A stretch of DNA of 15,322 nt from Paludibacteraceae bacterium. Its GTDB lineage: Bacteria > Bacteroidota > Bacteroidia > Bacteroidales > Paludibacteraceae. Under the pieces are notes generated by a model. It was not told where the DNA came from. It ran no database searches and saw only the letters and a program-made list of their open reading frames with translations. The stretch's first letter is position 1; every line of letters begins with the position of its first letter. Of the stretch, positions 1-7,289 are shown one piece after another. The stretch is from contig JAFZEQ010000062.1 of assembly GCA_017560605.1 (NCBI GenBank), positions 1-15,322 on the forward strand, in the 5' to 3' direction. The translations under genes and the position numbers were made by a program.

Positions 1-62
1 CCCAACCACAATTCGCGATTGGGGGCAAAAGCGTGTACATCATATCCAAATCCGATACGCAT
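1..62 (-). CDS. ispF: 2-C-methyl-D-erythritol 2,4-cyclodiphosphate synthase, N-terminal fragment (runs off window)
   Basis: Only the first 20 codons and two bases of a 21st lie in the window. They read MRIGFGYDVHAFAPNRELWL and then GG, which matches the very conserved IspF N-terminus (MRIGxGYDVHxL, then R-x-L-x-LGG). D8 and H10 fall where the family has two of its metal ligands. IspF forms the cyclic diphosphate in the methylerythritol phosphate route to isoprenoids, in the cytoplasm. The ATG overlaps the porV stop codon by one base (TAATG on the minus strand), which suggests translational coupling to porV. The fragment is short, so the call rests on this single diagnostic motif. The rest of the gene lies beyond position 1. 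Confidence 0.85.
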   Translation of the reverse strand, partial: MRIGFGYDVHAFAPNRELWL

Positions 63-1258
63 TACTTGCGATTATTAACCAAGTCCTTGATACCAGCTAG
101 ATCAAAGCCCAAAGTGAAACGCATTGTTTGATCCAATGGGTTAGATGGAGCAGTAGCGATACAGTATGCAAAGTCAAGTGAGAAAATACTCAAATTGAAA
201 CCTGCACCCAAAGTTACATAGCGACGGTTACCTTTCCAGTAGTTCTCGTGGCTATAACCTACACGGCCAAAGAATTGGCGATTGTAGCTATACTCAAGAC
301 CTACACCCCATTGTACTTCTTGGAACTCCTCTGCCAATGGAGAAACCTCCTTACCTTGCTCAGTAGTATAACCTGGAGCATCACAGAAAGACATCCACCA
401 ACCATTTACAGATGAAATACTAGAAAACTCTTCTTGATCCATACGATTAGTAGTCTTATTCTCTGCAAATTTAGATTCGTATGTAGGAACCAACATCTTG
501 TTGCACTCTACAGTAGCCATCAAACGGTTGTAGTTGTCAAATGGAATTTCGTAGCTTACACCAAGACGCATGTTAGCAGGAATGAAGTTTTGGGTTGTTC
601 CCTCGTCATAAGACATCTTACCACCAAGGTTACTCAAGTTGAAACCTAAACCAAAATAGCTCTCACCCATAGGTGTTGAGATTGGTTGTTTGTAGTACAA
701 AGAAACATCAGCTGCCATGGTCCATGCAGGATGCATCTCTTGTGCTGCAGTTGTTACAGAAGCGTTTACACCGTTGTTTAGATCACTGTACAAGAAACGC
801 ATTGCTACTGCCATACTCAAATTCTCATGTAATTTACGAGAGTATGCCAAGTCCAAAGCCCACTCATTAGGGTGTGCCTCTTGGAAGGCAGTACCAGAGT
901 AATCTACCAATTGTACTGCACCCATTGAGAAATAGCTAAAACTAGCAGACAAAGCACCGGCACGCTCACCCATGTTGTAGTAACCAGCAATATGAGCGAG
1001 GTCGATATCACTCACCAATTTGGTCAACCATGGAGTATAGTTGGCTGTAATACCACCTTTACTTTCCATAAACGCATACTTAGCAGGGTTCCAGTGTTGT
1101 GAGTTAATGTCAGCGCTAGTAGCAACACCCACATCACCCATACCTGCTGCACGACCATCAGGTGCAATTGTCAATGATGGCATAGATGTCATCACAGGAT
1201 TGGTTGCCATCAAAGGCAACGCACAAATTGTCAGAATAGATAAAAGAATCTTTTTCAT
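62..1258 (-). CDS. porV: Type IX secretion system outer-membrane protein PorV
   Basis: A 398-residue protein with a signal peptide (MKK, hydrophobic stretch to about residue 18, likely cut after LMA). It is followed by the family's N-terminal pattern: PSLTIAPDGRAAGMGDVGVAT at about 27-47 and then the NPAK motif. The rest is alternating amphipathic strands rich in Gly, Tyr and Phe, as in FadL-like outer-membrane barrels, and it ends near a charged KDLVNNRK. In well-studied species PorV picks up cargo from the SprA/Sov translocon and carries it to the PorU sortase at the cell surface, where it belongs to the attachment complex with PorQ and PorZ. It lies 75 nt downstream of porU on the same strand, and ispF starts at its stop codon. 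The 75-nt gap shows no TAnnTTTG promoter, so expression from the porU transcript is likely. Length is normal for the family. Confidence 0.93.
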   Translation of the reverse strand: MKKILLSILTICALPLMATNPVMTSMPSLTIAPDGRAAGMGDVGVATSADINSQHWNPAKYAFMESKGGITANYTPWLTKLVSDIDLAHIAGYYNMGERAGALSASFSYFSMGAVQLVDYSGTAFQEAHPNEWALDLAYSRKLHENLSMAVAMRFLYSDLNNGVNASVTTAAQEMHPAWTMAADVSLYYKQPISTPMGESYFGLGFNLSNLGGKMSYDEGTTQNFIPANMRLGVSYEIPFDNYNRLMATVECNKMLVPTYESKFAENKTTNRMDQEEFSSISSVNGWWMSFCDAPGYTTEQGKEVSPLAEEFQEVQWGVGLEYSYNRQFFGRVGYSHENYWKGNRRYVTLGAGFNLSIFSLDFAYCIATAPSNPLDQTMRFTLGFDLAGIKDLVNNRK

Positions 1259-1333
1259 TGTTGTATTGTTTTTGTTTTTAATGATTAATATACTGTAAAT
1301 TGAAATGCTATTTTAAAGTTGTTTCATAGGCTA

Positions 1334-4300
1334 TTATTTTGTTACAATGATTTTACCAGCCTTGGTTATGTAACCAGATGTAGCTGTTTTGATTTTTACT
1401 TGATATATGTATATTCCAGGTTTTGATGCTACCTGACTCATATTAAATACTATTCCTTCCACACCATTCTGTACATGAGCATGCATTAATTTTCCACTGA
1501 TATCATATAGATATACCGTTGTTTCAGTGATCTCATCTGGTTGATCATATTGTATCACCACATTCATTACATCCGTGCTTGCCACAGGATTAGGATAGGT
1601 TGTTACACTATAGATATGTGGATCTAGTCCTTTTACAACTTGGAAGTTCAATGTAGCAGTGCTACTATTATTATACAAGTCCCATGCTCTAAATTTCAAG
1701 CTATGCATACCTTCAGATTGTTCTGACATCTTATAGCTTACTTGTCCGGTTTGATAGCTATTGTTGCTTGCGCTGAAATAATTATTCAGCACATATGTTT
1801 TCTTAGGATCATCATCTATAATGAGCAACAAGTCATGACCAATACCAGTACCAACCGTATTAATACCATTTTCGTCATGAATATCAGCATAGAAATGTGG
1901 GAATTCGTATGTCTGATCACCACTTACAAAAGCTGGGTTGTTAAGATATATGGTCAGATCTGGTCCGACTGTATCTTTCTTATCCAACGAGCTACTTCCA
2001 CCTACCAAAAACTCCTCATAGTGTCCTACAGCTTCCTCACGGGACACGGTATCGAATGCATAGTACACGATACGACCATTGCCATAGTTATATCGGATAT
2101 CTTTTGGTACCATAAAGGTAAACTCAAACTTACCATCTACCACATCTGTTTGTCCTGCAAATAAAGTATTAGGATAATCATTATAGGTGATTTTAGTTTT
2201 ATTATCCTCAATTATCTCATCATTATCGCGTGTGGTTATTTGTTGCATCTTATCAAAGATTGTCACATCCATCTTACCATTAAACCAGGTTGCTGTATCT
2301 AGATCTGCTGTTTGAATATACCCTTTTATTGTTTGGGTAGTCAAAGCATGCATTGTATCTGTTTCTAGAATGGTCTTGACTTGCAGATCAGTTGGATAAT
2401 TCAATTTGAGCGCAGGATCAGCAAGTAGTATATATGGCAATTTATTGTTATCATACCCCGTTAAATTTTTAGCTATTCGTGTAGCTTCTCCCAATGTCAT
2501 ATTGTAGTCAAACGGAGTTGTATGTCCAAATAGCGTATCGCATAGGTTACGATTTAACACAGTATTTTGTGTAGCATATACCGTACGACATGCAGATAAC
2601 ACGCCTATAGCACCGCCATTAGGATGAAGTACCGCATGTTCACCTGCAGAGACTATACCACCATCAAAATGTGAGAAACTACAAGTTGCTAAAAACCAGA
2701 ATCCTTGTTTGGCATTATTCATCTTTAAGATATCAGCTGTTTTCATAAACAACTCGTTGGTGATATTATTATATCCACCATGTCCCGAATAATCCATAAA
2801 GAGTACACCATTGCTCATCAGATTATCAAACTGATTTTTTGCAAGCGGATAACTCTCGCCAGCAGCACTGACCTCTTGTGTATGTGCATCTAGATATATT
2901 TTGTTAAGAATAAAATCTTTGTTTCTACGGCGCAATCGCTCTGCTCCGCCGTCCGCAGTTTGCACATGTAATCCATGATCACCATCATCCGCCAGAAACA
3001 AGAGTTGAGATTTCCATTTGCCCAACAAATGATCATCCATGTATGTACATATTTTCTCGACCACATCTTCGGCCTCTCTGAGTGTTCTAGCTGGCAATCG
3101 TCCTACTCCTATATCCATTATAGCCACCTTTTCAGAGAATACCCCCTGAGTATAATACGACTTGTCTGCCAAGAACCCGAAGTAATCATCTGTAGCAAAG
3201 GCATCTGTTTCAGAGGTTGAATTGGCAGCTTGATAAGTAAGCAGTTGTCGAGCACCTGATGCAGACAACAATTTACGGTTATCATAGGTACCGCTACCCA
3301 TTAACAAAAGGTTTTTAGGTTGCTTTACTAGATCACCATTGGCTTTATCGTAAAGCATTTTCATCAACCATCTATATGCACTAGCATCTGGTGTACCAGA
3401 AGAAAACTCATTAAACACTTGCTGCTCTGTTACCACCGCCCAAGTCAATCCATCAACTTGTTCATGTTTTTTAGCCAAACGAATAGATGGTTCTAAAAAG
3501 GCTTCTGGACAGATGATAACATAGTCAATATTCTCCAATGCATGCAGATTTTGATTTGCTACCTCGCCTATCTTGACAGGTGTCTTCCAGTTTGTAGCGT
3601 GCACATCTACTGCAATATATCGTTCTGGCGAAGCATTAGAACCTACCCATGACAAGGTATTGCCATTGATAGTCGCAGGCATTTGTTCTACATTTACCCT
3701 ATCGGTCACACGCCAAATTTGAATATTGCTGTTAGCAAACTCCATATTATAACGAATGGTTTGGGAACTGCCAAGATAATTTGTATTGACTATTGGCAAC
3801 TCATTACCTTGCATCTTCAAAGCGCATGGAACATGCAACTCTAAATAGTTCAAATATGCATTAGCTCCTTTTGCGCCATTAAACTGCAAACTCACTGTTT
3901 GATTGACATCACTCAATGGTTTAACCGCAAAAGATGTTTTGGCCGTTGTAGCTTTTGTATGATAATCAGTTACGCTGATAGCAGACATCCTTAATACTTG
4001 TGGTACATTAGCATAGGTAACTTGTATAGGAGTTACTTCACCAGAAGTAGCAGCCATATCTACTACGCATCTAGCAGATACATCTGTACGCACATTATTT
4101 AATGAGAAGGTAATAGCAGTATCGCGTTTTTGTTGATTAAGTAACTCTCCGTAAAACTCGCGTCCACCTCCGGATTGCCCATTCAAATCTATCAAGTTAT
4201 AGCGCTCTTTCTCATGCACATTCAAAGATGTATACCAATCAACATCGATAACCGAAGTAGTGTTGTATTGTTCATTAGATGTCTGAATCAGTTTTTGTAG

Positions 4301-4732
4301 GTCTAGTTGATCCGTAACAAAATAATATCCTTCATTAGAATAAGGATTTTTTACATGCCTCCATTCTCCTTTATCATTCAGTTCCCAGCTTACAGGTCCT
4401 TGTGCATAAAACAAAATGTAGTCGCCACTATTGAAGATACCATCGTCACCTTTGTGCATATAGAATGCCAGTGCTGGTAGATCATCCCAACGTTCCTTTG
4501 TAAAGTCTTCACTGAGCATAGCACCACCATAGCCTAAAATAGCTACATTAGCAGGCTCCAATCCCCATGCTTTGAGCGACTCATAGCTTATGCAGTGTAC
4601 TCCACTCTCTTTTACGGCAATCTTCAGGAATTTTCCCTCACTCAATACAGATTGTCCTGTATAAGTGTGTACACCTGCATGCATCACTGCAGATATCATA
4701 CACATGAATGCGATTATATACTTACGTTTCAT
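1334..4732 (-). CDS. porU: Type IX secretion system sortase PorU (peptidase family C25)
   Basis: A 1132-residue protein counted from the ATG at 4732. That start gives a clean signal peptide (MKRKYIIAFMCMISAVMHA) and lies one base after the stop of the upstream gene. The in-frame ATG at 4768 would put 12 polar residues in front of it. After an N-terminal region beginning SVLSEGKFLKIAV comes a gingipain-type caspase-like domain. Its catalytic pair is visible: His651 in DYSGHGG and Cys684 in FLATCSFS. This spacing and position closely match Porphyromonas gingivalis PorU. An Ig-like region follows, then a T9SS C-terminal sorting domain from about Y1046 (YPNP...) to the end (GKIIVTK). PorU removes the C-terminal signals of secreted cargo and joins cargo to anionic LPS at the cell surface. 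The gene sits between the FAH-like gene and porV, and I recall the same neighbours in P. gingivalis (PG0025-PG0027). Confidence 0.95.
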   Translation of the reverse strand: MKRKYIIAFMCMISAVMHAGVHTYTGQSVLSEGKFLKIAVKESGVHCISYESLKAWGLEPANVAILGYGGAMLSEDFTKERWDDLPALAFYMHKGDDGIFNSGDYILFYAQGPVSWELNDKGEWRHVKNPYSNEGYYFVTDQLDLQKLIQTSNEQYNTTSVIDVDWYTSLNVHEKERYNLIDLNGQSGGGREFYGELLNQQKRDTAITFSLNNVRTDVSARCVVDMAATSGEVTPIQVTYANVPQVLRMSAISVTDYHTKATTAKTSFAVKPLSDVNQTVSLQFNGAKGANAYLNYLELHVPCALKMQGNELPIVNTNYLGSSQTIRYNMEFANSNIQIWRVTDRVNVEQMPATINGNTLSWVGSNASPERYIAVDVHATNWKTPVKIGEVANQNLHALENIDYVIICPEAFLEPSIRLAKKHEQVDGLTWAVVTEQQVFNEFSSGTPDASAYRWLMKMLYDKANGDLVKQPKNLLLMGSGTYDNRKLLSASGARQLLTYQAANSTSETDAFATDDYFGFLADKSYYTQGVFSEKVAIMDIGVGRLPARTLREAEDVVEKICTYMDDHLLGKWKSQLLFLADDGDHGLHVQTADGGAERLRRRNKDFILNKIYLDAHTQEVSAAGESYPLAKNQFDNLMSNGVLFMDYSGHGGYNNITNELFMKTADILKMNNAKQGFWFLATCSFSHFDGGIVSAGEHAVLHPNGGAIGVLSACRTVYATQNTVLNRNLCDTLFGHTTPFDYNMTLGEATRIAKNLTGYDNNKLPYILLADPALKLNYPTDLQVKTILETDTMHALTTQTIKGYIQTADLDTATWFNGKMDVTIFDKMQQITTRDNDEIIEDNKTKITYNDYPNTLFAGQTDVVDGKFEFTFMVPKDIRYNYGNGRIVYYAFDTVSREEAVGHYEEFLVGGSSSLDKKDTVGPDLTIYLNNPAFVSGDQTYEFPHFYADIHDENGINTVGTGIGHDLLLIIDDDPKKTYVLNNYFSASNNSYQTGQVSYKMSEQSEGMHSLKFRAWDLYNNSSTATLNFQVVKGLDPHIYSVTTYPNPVASTDVMNVVIQYDQPDEITETTVYLYDISGKLMHAHVQNGVEGIVFNMSQVASKPGIYIYQVKIKTATSGYITKAGKIIVTK

Positions 4733-4733
4733 A

Positions 4734-5234
4734 TTACTTGATTTTACAATATAAGACTTCCTCTCCATTAACTTCTTCTCGAAGTACTTCTTCCCTGACT
4801 AACGGACGAGCAGGTAGAGCTCGCTCTATAAAAATCAAATCACCTTGACGAATAGTCATCAATTGACTCACTTGGCATATTGCCTCATCAACACTAATGA
4901 TTAGATCATCTGGCATATAAGAATCCAAAGGCATAAAACTACCGACTGGCAGAGCATTGTCAAATGCCCAAGCACGGATACTATCTCCTTGCAAACGATA
5001 GTCCTCAGCACAAATATTCAGAGCAGGAGCAATAGCATCGTAGTAACGACTAGCAAACTTGCTTGCCACAAACTTACCCAGTTTGCACACGCGTACGACA
5101 ATGCATGGTGTAACCTGCATATTCTCACTCCAATCAGGAATAAAGAAGGGTTTGCGATTCACCATCAAGGATGAATCGCTTTTAAGCACCATCTGTAATG
5201 TATTATCAATATTTGTGAATCCTACTATCTTCAT
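4734..5234 (-). CDS. Fumarylacetoacetate hydrolase-like protein without the usual metal ligands
   Basis: A 166-residue cytoplasmic protein with no signal peptide or membrane segment. It resembles the fumarylacetoacetate hydrolase (FAH) fold: NRKPFFIPDWS (26-36) matches the substrate-loop 'KP..F' region, CIVVRVCKLGK (44-54) sits where the family has E-x-E-L-A-V-V-I-G-K, RAWAFDNALPVGSFMPL (87-103) matches 'K.FD.F.PlGP', and GDLIFIE (131-137) matches 'PGD.I.TG'. The acidic pair of the E-x-E metal site is missing, and the C-terminal third is short and ends in an acidic tail. It may therefore be a non-catalytic or altered member. It starts 8 nt after der and its stop is one base before the porU ATG. 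I recall an FAH-family gene beside porU in P. gingivalis as well, which suggests a retained but unexplained link. The fold assignment is moderate and the function is unknown. Confidence 0.6.
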   Translation of the reverse strand: MKIVGFTNIDNTLQMVLKSDSSLMVNRKPFFIPDWSENMQVTPCIVVRVCKLGKFVASKFASRYYDAIAPALNICAEDYRLQGDSIRAWAFDNALPVGSFMPLDSYMPDDLIISVDEAICQVSQLMTIRQGDLIFIERALPARPLVREEVLREEVNGEEVLYCKIK

Positions 5235-5242
5235 TTGACTAT

Positions 5243-6556
5243 TTATTTAGCACGAATAAAGATTTGCACTGGTGTACCAGTAAAGTCCCACCACTCGCGC
5301 AATTTATTCTCTAGGAAACGACGATATGGTTCCTTAACATACTGTGGTAGATTAGCAAAGAACACAAATGTTGGTATTTGTGTATTAGGCAATTGGGTAC
5401 AATATTTGATTTTAATATATTTACCCTTGGTTGCAGGTGGTGGATAATTCTCGATGAGTGGTAAGAAGCGCTCGTTGAGTTGGGCAGTAGGCACCTTGCG
5501 TTGCTTACACTCATATACAGCCAGGGCAGTTTCCATCACCTTATAAATGCGTTGTTTGGTCAAGGCAGATGTAAAGATAATTGGAAAATCTTTGAATGGG
5601 GCCATACGCTCACGAATCGCATTTTCATATGCCTTGATATCTGCATTGGTTTTATTCTCAATTAGATCCCACTTGTTGACACATACTACAAGTCCCTTTT
5701 TATTCTTTTGAACCAAAGAATAGATATTCAAATCTTGCGATTCTATACCACGAGTAGCATCTATCATCAATATACATACATCCGCATTTTCGATTGCTCG
5801 TATTGAGCGTACTACAGAGTAATACTCTAGATCCTCGTTCACCTTAGCTTTTTTACGAATACCAGCAGTATCTACTAGATAGAAATCTTTACCAAACTTA
5901 TTGTAACGAGTATAGATACTATCACGAGTTGTACCAGGTATATCTGTAACAATCGTACGCTCTTCTCCAATGAATGCGTTCAAGATACTACTTTTACCAG
6001 CATTAGGACGACCAACGATAGCAAAACGAGGCAGGTCCTCTAGATCTTCGCCCGCAACTGTATCCTTAAAACGGCTACAAATCTCGTCCAACAAATCGCC
6101 AGTACCCAAACCATTTTCCGCAGAAAGGATAAATGGCTCACCTAAACCTAGTTTATAGAATTCTGGGGCACCATATTGTTGATCAAATTGGTCTACTTTG
6201 TTTACTGCTAATACCGTCTCCTTCTTGGCTTGACGCAAAAGATGTGCAACCTCCATATCAAATTGGGTTACACCAGCGTTTACATCTACCACTAGCAGGA
6301 TCACATCTGCCTCTTTGATTGCCAGATTAACTTGGCGGTTAATCTCGCTCTCAAAAGTATCATCAGAGTTAACCACCCAGCCTCCTGTATCGATTACAGA
6401 AAACTCTTTGCCGCACCACTCACTCTTACCATATTGACGATCACGTGTGGTACCCGCAGTATCATTGACTATCGCTCGACGAGTCTTGGTCAAGCGGTTA
6501 AACAAGGTCGATTTCCCGACATTAGGACGACCCACTATCGCTAAAATATTTGCCAT
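5243..6556 (-). CDS. der: Ribosome biogenesis GTPase Der (EngA)
   Basis: 437 residues, the normal length, with two GTPase domains in tandem followed by a KH-like domain. Domain 1 shows GRPNVGKST (9-17), DTGG (56-59) and NKVD (119-122). Domain 2 shows GRPNAGKSS (182-190), DTAG (229-232) and NKWD (294-297). The C-terminal KH-like part runs from about 350 to 437. Der is a cytoplasmic GTPase needed for maturation of the 50S ribosomal subunit and is normally essential. All nucleotide-binding motifs are intact. The ATG at 6556 places the first P-loop directly at the N-terminus, as in other Der proteins. It follows slyD after an 80-nt gap with two hairpins, and the FAH-like gene starts 8 nt after its stop, so the two are probably cotranscribed. 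Confidence 0.98.
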   Translation of the reverse strand: MANILAIVGRPNVGKSTLFNRLTKTRRAIVNDTAGTTRDRQYGKSEWCGKEFSVIDTGGWVVNSDDTFESEINRQVNLAIKEADVILLVVDVNAGVTQFDMEVAHLLRQAKKETVLAVNKVDQFDQQYGAPEFYKLGLGEPFILSAENGLGTGDLLDEICSRFKDTVAGEDLEDLPRFAIVGRPNAGKSSILNAFIGEERTIVTDIPGTTRDSIYTRYNKFGKDFYLVDTAGIRKKAKVNEDLEYYSVVRSIRAIENADVCILMIDATRGIESQDLNIYSLVQKNKKGLVVCVNKWDLIENKTNADIKAYENAIRERMAPFKDFPIIFTSALTKQRIYKVMETALAVYECKQRKVPTAQLNERFLPLIENYPPPATKGKYIKIKYCTQLPNTQIPTFVFFANLPQYVKEPYRRFLENKLREWWDFTGTPVQIFIRAK

Positions 6557-6568
6557 AGAATTTATTAT

Positions 6569-6582
6569 GCTCGCTAGCGAGC
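6569..6582. repeat. 14-bp perfect palindrome, GCTCGC/GCGAGC repeat family, copy 1
   Basis: GCTCGCTAGCGAGC is fully self-complementary. It lies 12 nt upstream of the der start in the slyD-der gap. Two related hairpins with the same six-base arms occur at 6608-6623 and 14665-14679. The core is GC-rich inside AT-rich spacer, so it stands out. It could form a short hairpin in RNA or bind a dimeric protein; neither is shown. Confidence 0.7.
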
Positions 6583-6607
6583 GTTTTATTTAGTTATTTT
6601 GTTATAT

Positions 6608-6623
6608 GCTCGCCGAAGCGAGC
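6608..6623 (-). repeat. Hairpin with UUCG tetraloop, GCTCGC/GCGAGC repeat family, copy 2
   Basis: On the transcribed minus strand this reads GCTCGC-TTCG-GCGAGC. That is a six-base-pair stem closed by C-G around a UUCG loop, one of the most stable RNA tetraloops. It starts 13 nt after the slyD stop. No run of U follows it, so it is not a classical intrinsic terminator. It may instead protect the slyD 3' end or attenuate read-through into der. Confidence 0.7.
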
Positions 6624-6636
6624 GTTATCTGTGTAA

Positions 6637-7218
6637 TCAGCATCCGCAATTGCCACCGCAACCACCTTCGCCGCAGTCACCATTACAGTCGCCGCCACCG
6701 CAATGACCACCACAGCCTCCGCAACCACGGTGATGTAAGGCCTTGAGTTCGCCTTCTGTAACTTGACGGATATTAAGCACCTTACCAACAAAATGCAAGT
6801 TCTCGCCTGCCAATGGATGGTTTAGGTCGATAGTCACTTTATCTTTACCTATCTCTGCAATTTGTGCGTTGATAACTTGTCCATCTGCAGTATTCATAGG
6901 CACGATAGCCCCTACATATACACGTTCTGAATCAAATTCGCCATCACCGTTATAGAAGATCTTCTTTTCCAACTCCAATACACCATCGGTATCATATTCA
7001 CCATAAGCCTCTTGGCAAGGAATACGAAAATCAAAATCTTCACCTTCAGCCAAACCAGCCATATGTTGTTCAAACGCTGGCAACATCATACCCTCGCCAT
7101 GGCAATACACCAATGGAGCATCAGATGTAGCCTTTTCCATCAATTCTTCTTTTCCATTTTCTCCATCTACATACAAATCATATTGGAGAGTAACTACTTT
7201 TTGGTTTTCAATTTTCAT
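6637..7218 (-). CDS. slyD: SlyD-like FKBP-type peptidyl-prolyl isomerase with Cys/Gly-rich tail
   Basis: 193 residues. The FKBP domain is split as in SlyD: residues 1-72 (EGMMLPAFEQHMAGLAEGE at about 42-60, then P-x-x-AYG at 67-73), an inserted chaperone flap at about 75-130, and the return of the FKBP domain with the SlyD signature NHPLAGENLHF (133-143). From residue 164 the protein becomes a tail of mostly Gly with eight Cys plus His and Asp. SlyD enzymes isomerise proline bonds and act as folding chaperones in the cytoplasm. In E. coli the His/Cys tail binds nickel and helps hydrogenase maturation, so metal binding is a fair inference here. There is no signal peptide. It lies 71 nt downstream of the LptD-like gene; the gap shows no clear promoter. 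Confidence 0.92.
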   Translation of the reverse strand: MKIENQKVVTLQYDLYVDGENGKEELMEKATSDAPLVYCHGEGMMLPAFEQHMAGLAEGEDFDFRIPCQEAYGEYDTDGVLELEKKIFYNGDGEFDSERVYVGAIVPMNTADGQVINAQIAEIGKDKVTIDLNHPLAGENLHFVGKVLNIRQVTEGELKALHHRGCGGCGGHCGGGDCNGDCGEGGCGGNCGC

Positions 7219-7289
7219 ATATTCTTATCTTAAAACATTAATCACTATCATTTAGCTAGTTGCATTAGTGCCACTAAACACAGAATGAC

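Noticed and set aside
1..23. Weak inverted repeat CCCAA...TTGGG at the left edge as a porV terminator
   Set aside because: It lies within the ispF coding sequence, has only five pairs and lacks a U-run.
1742..2164. A 140-codon plus-strand open frame opposite porU
   Set aside because: It is antisense to the well-supported PorU coding region, with no family resemblance and no promoter.
4733..4768. Longer PorU N-terminus from 4768
   Set aside because: It would place 12 polar residues before the signal peptide and overlap the FAH-like gene. The ATG at 4732 follows its stop by one base.
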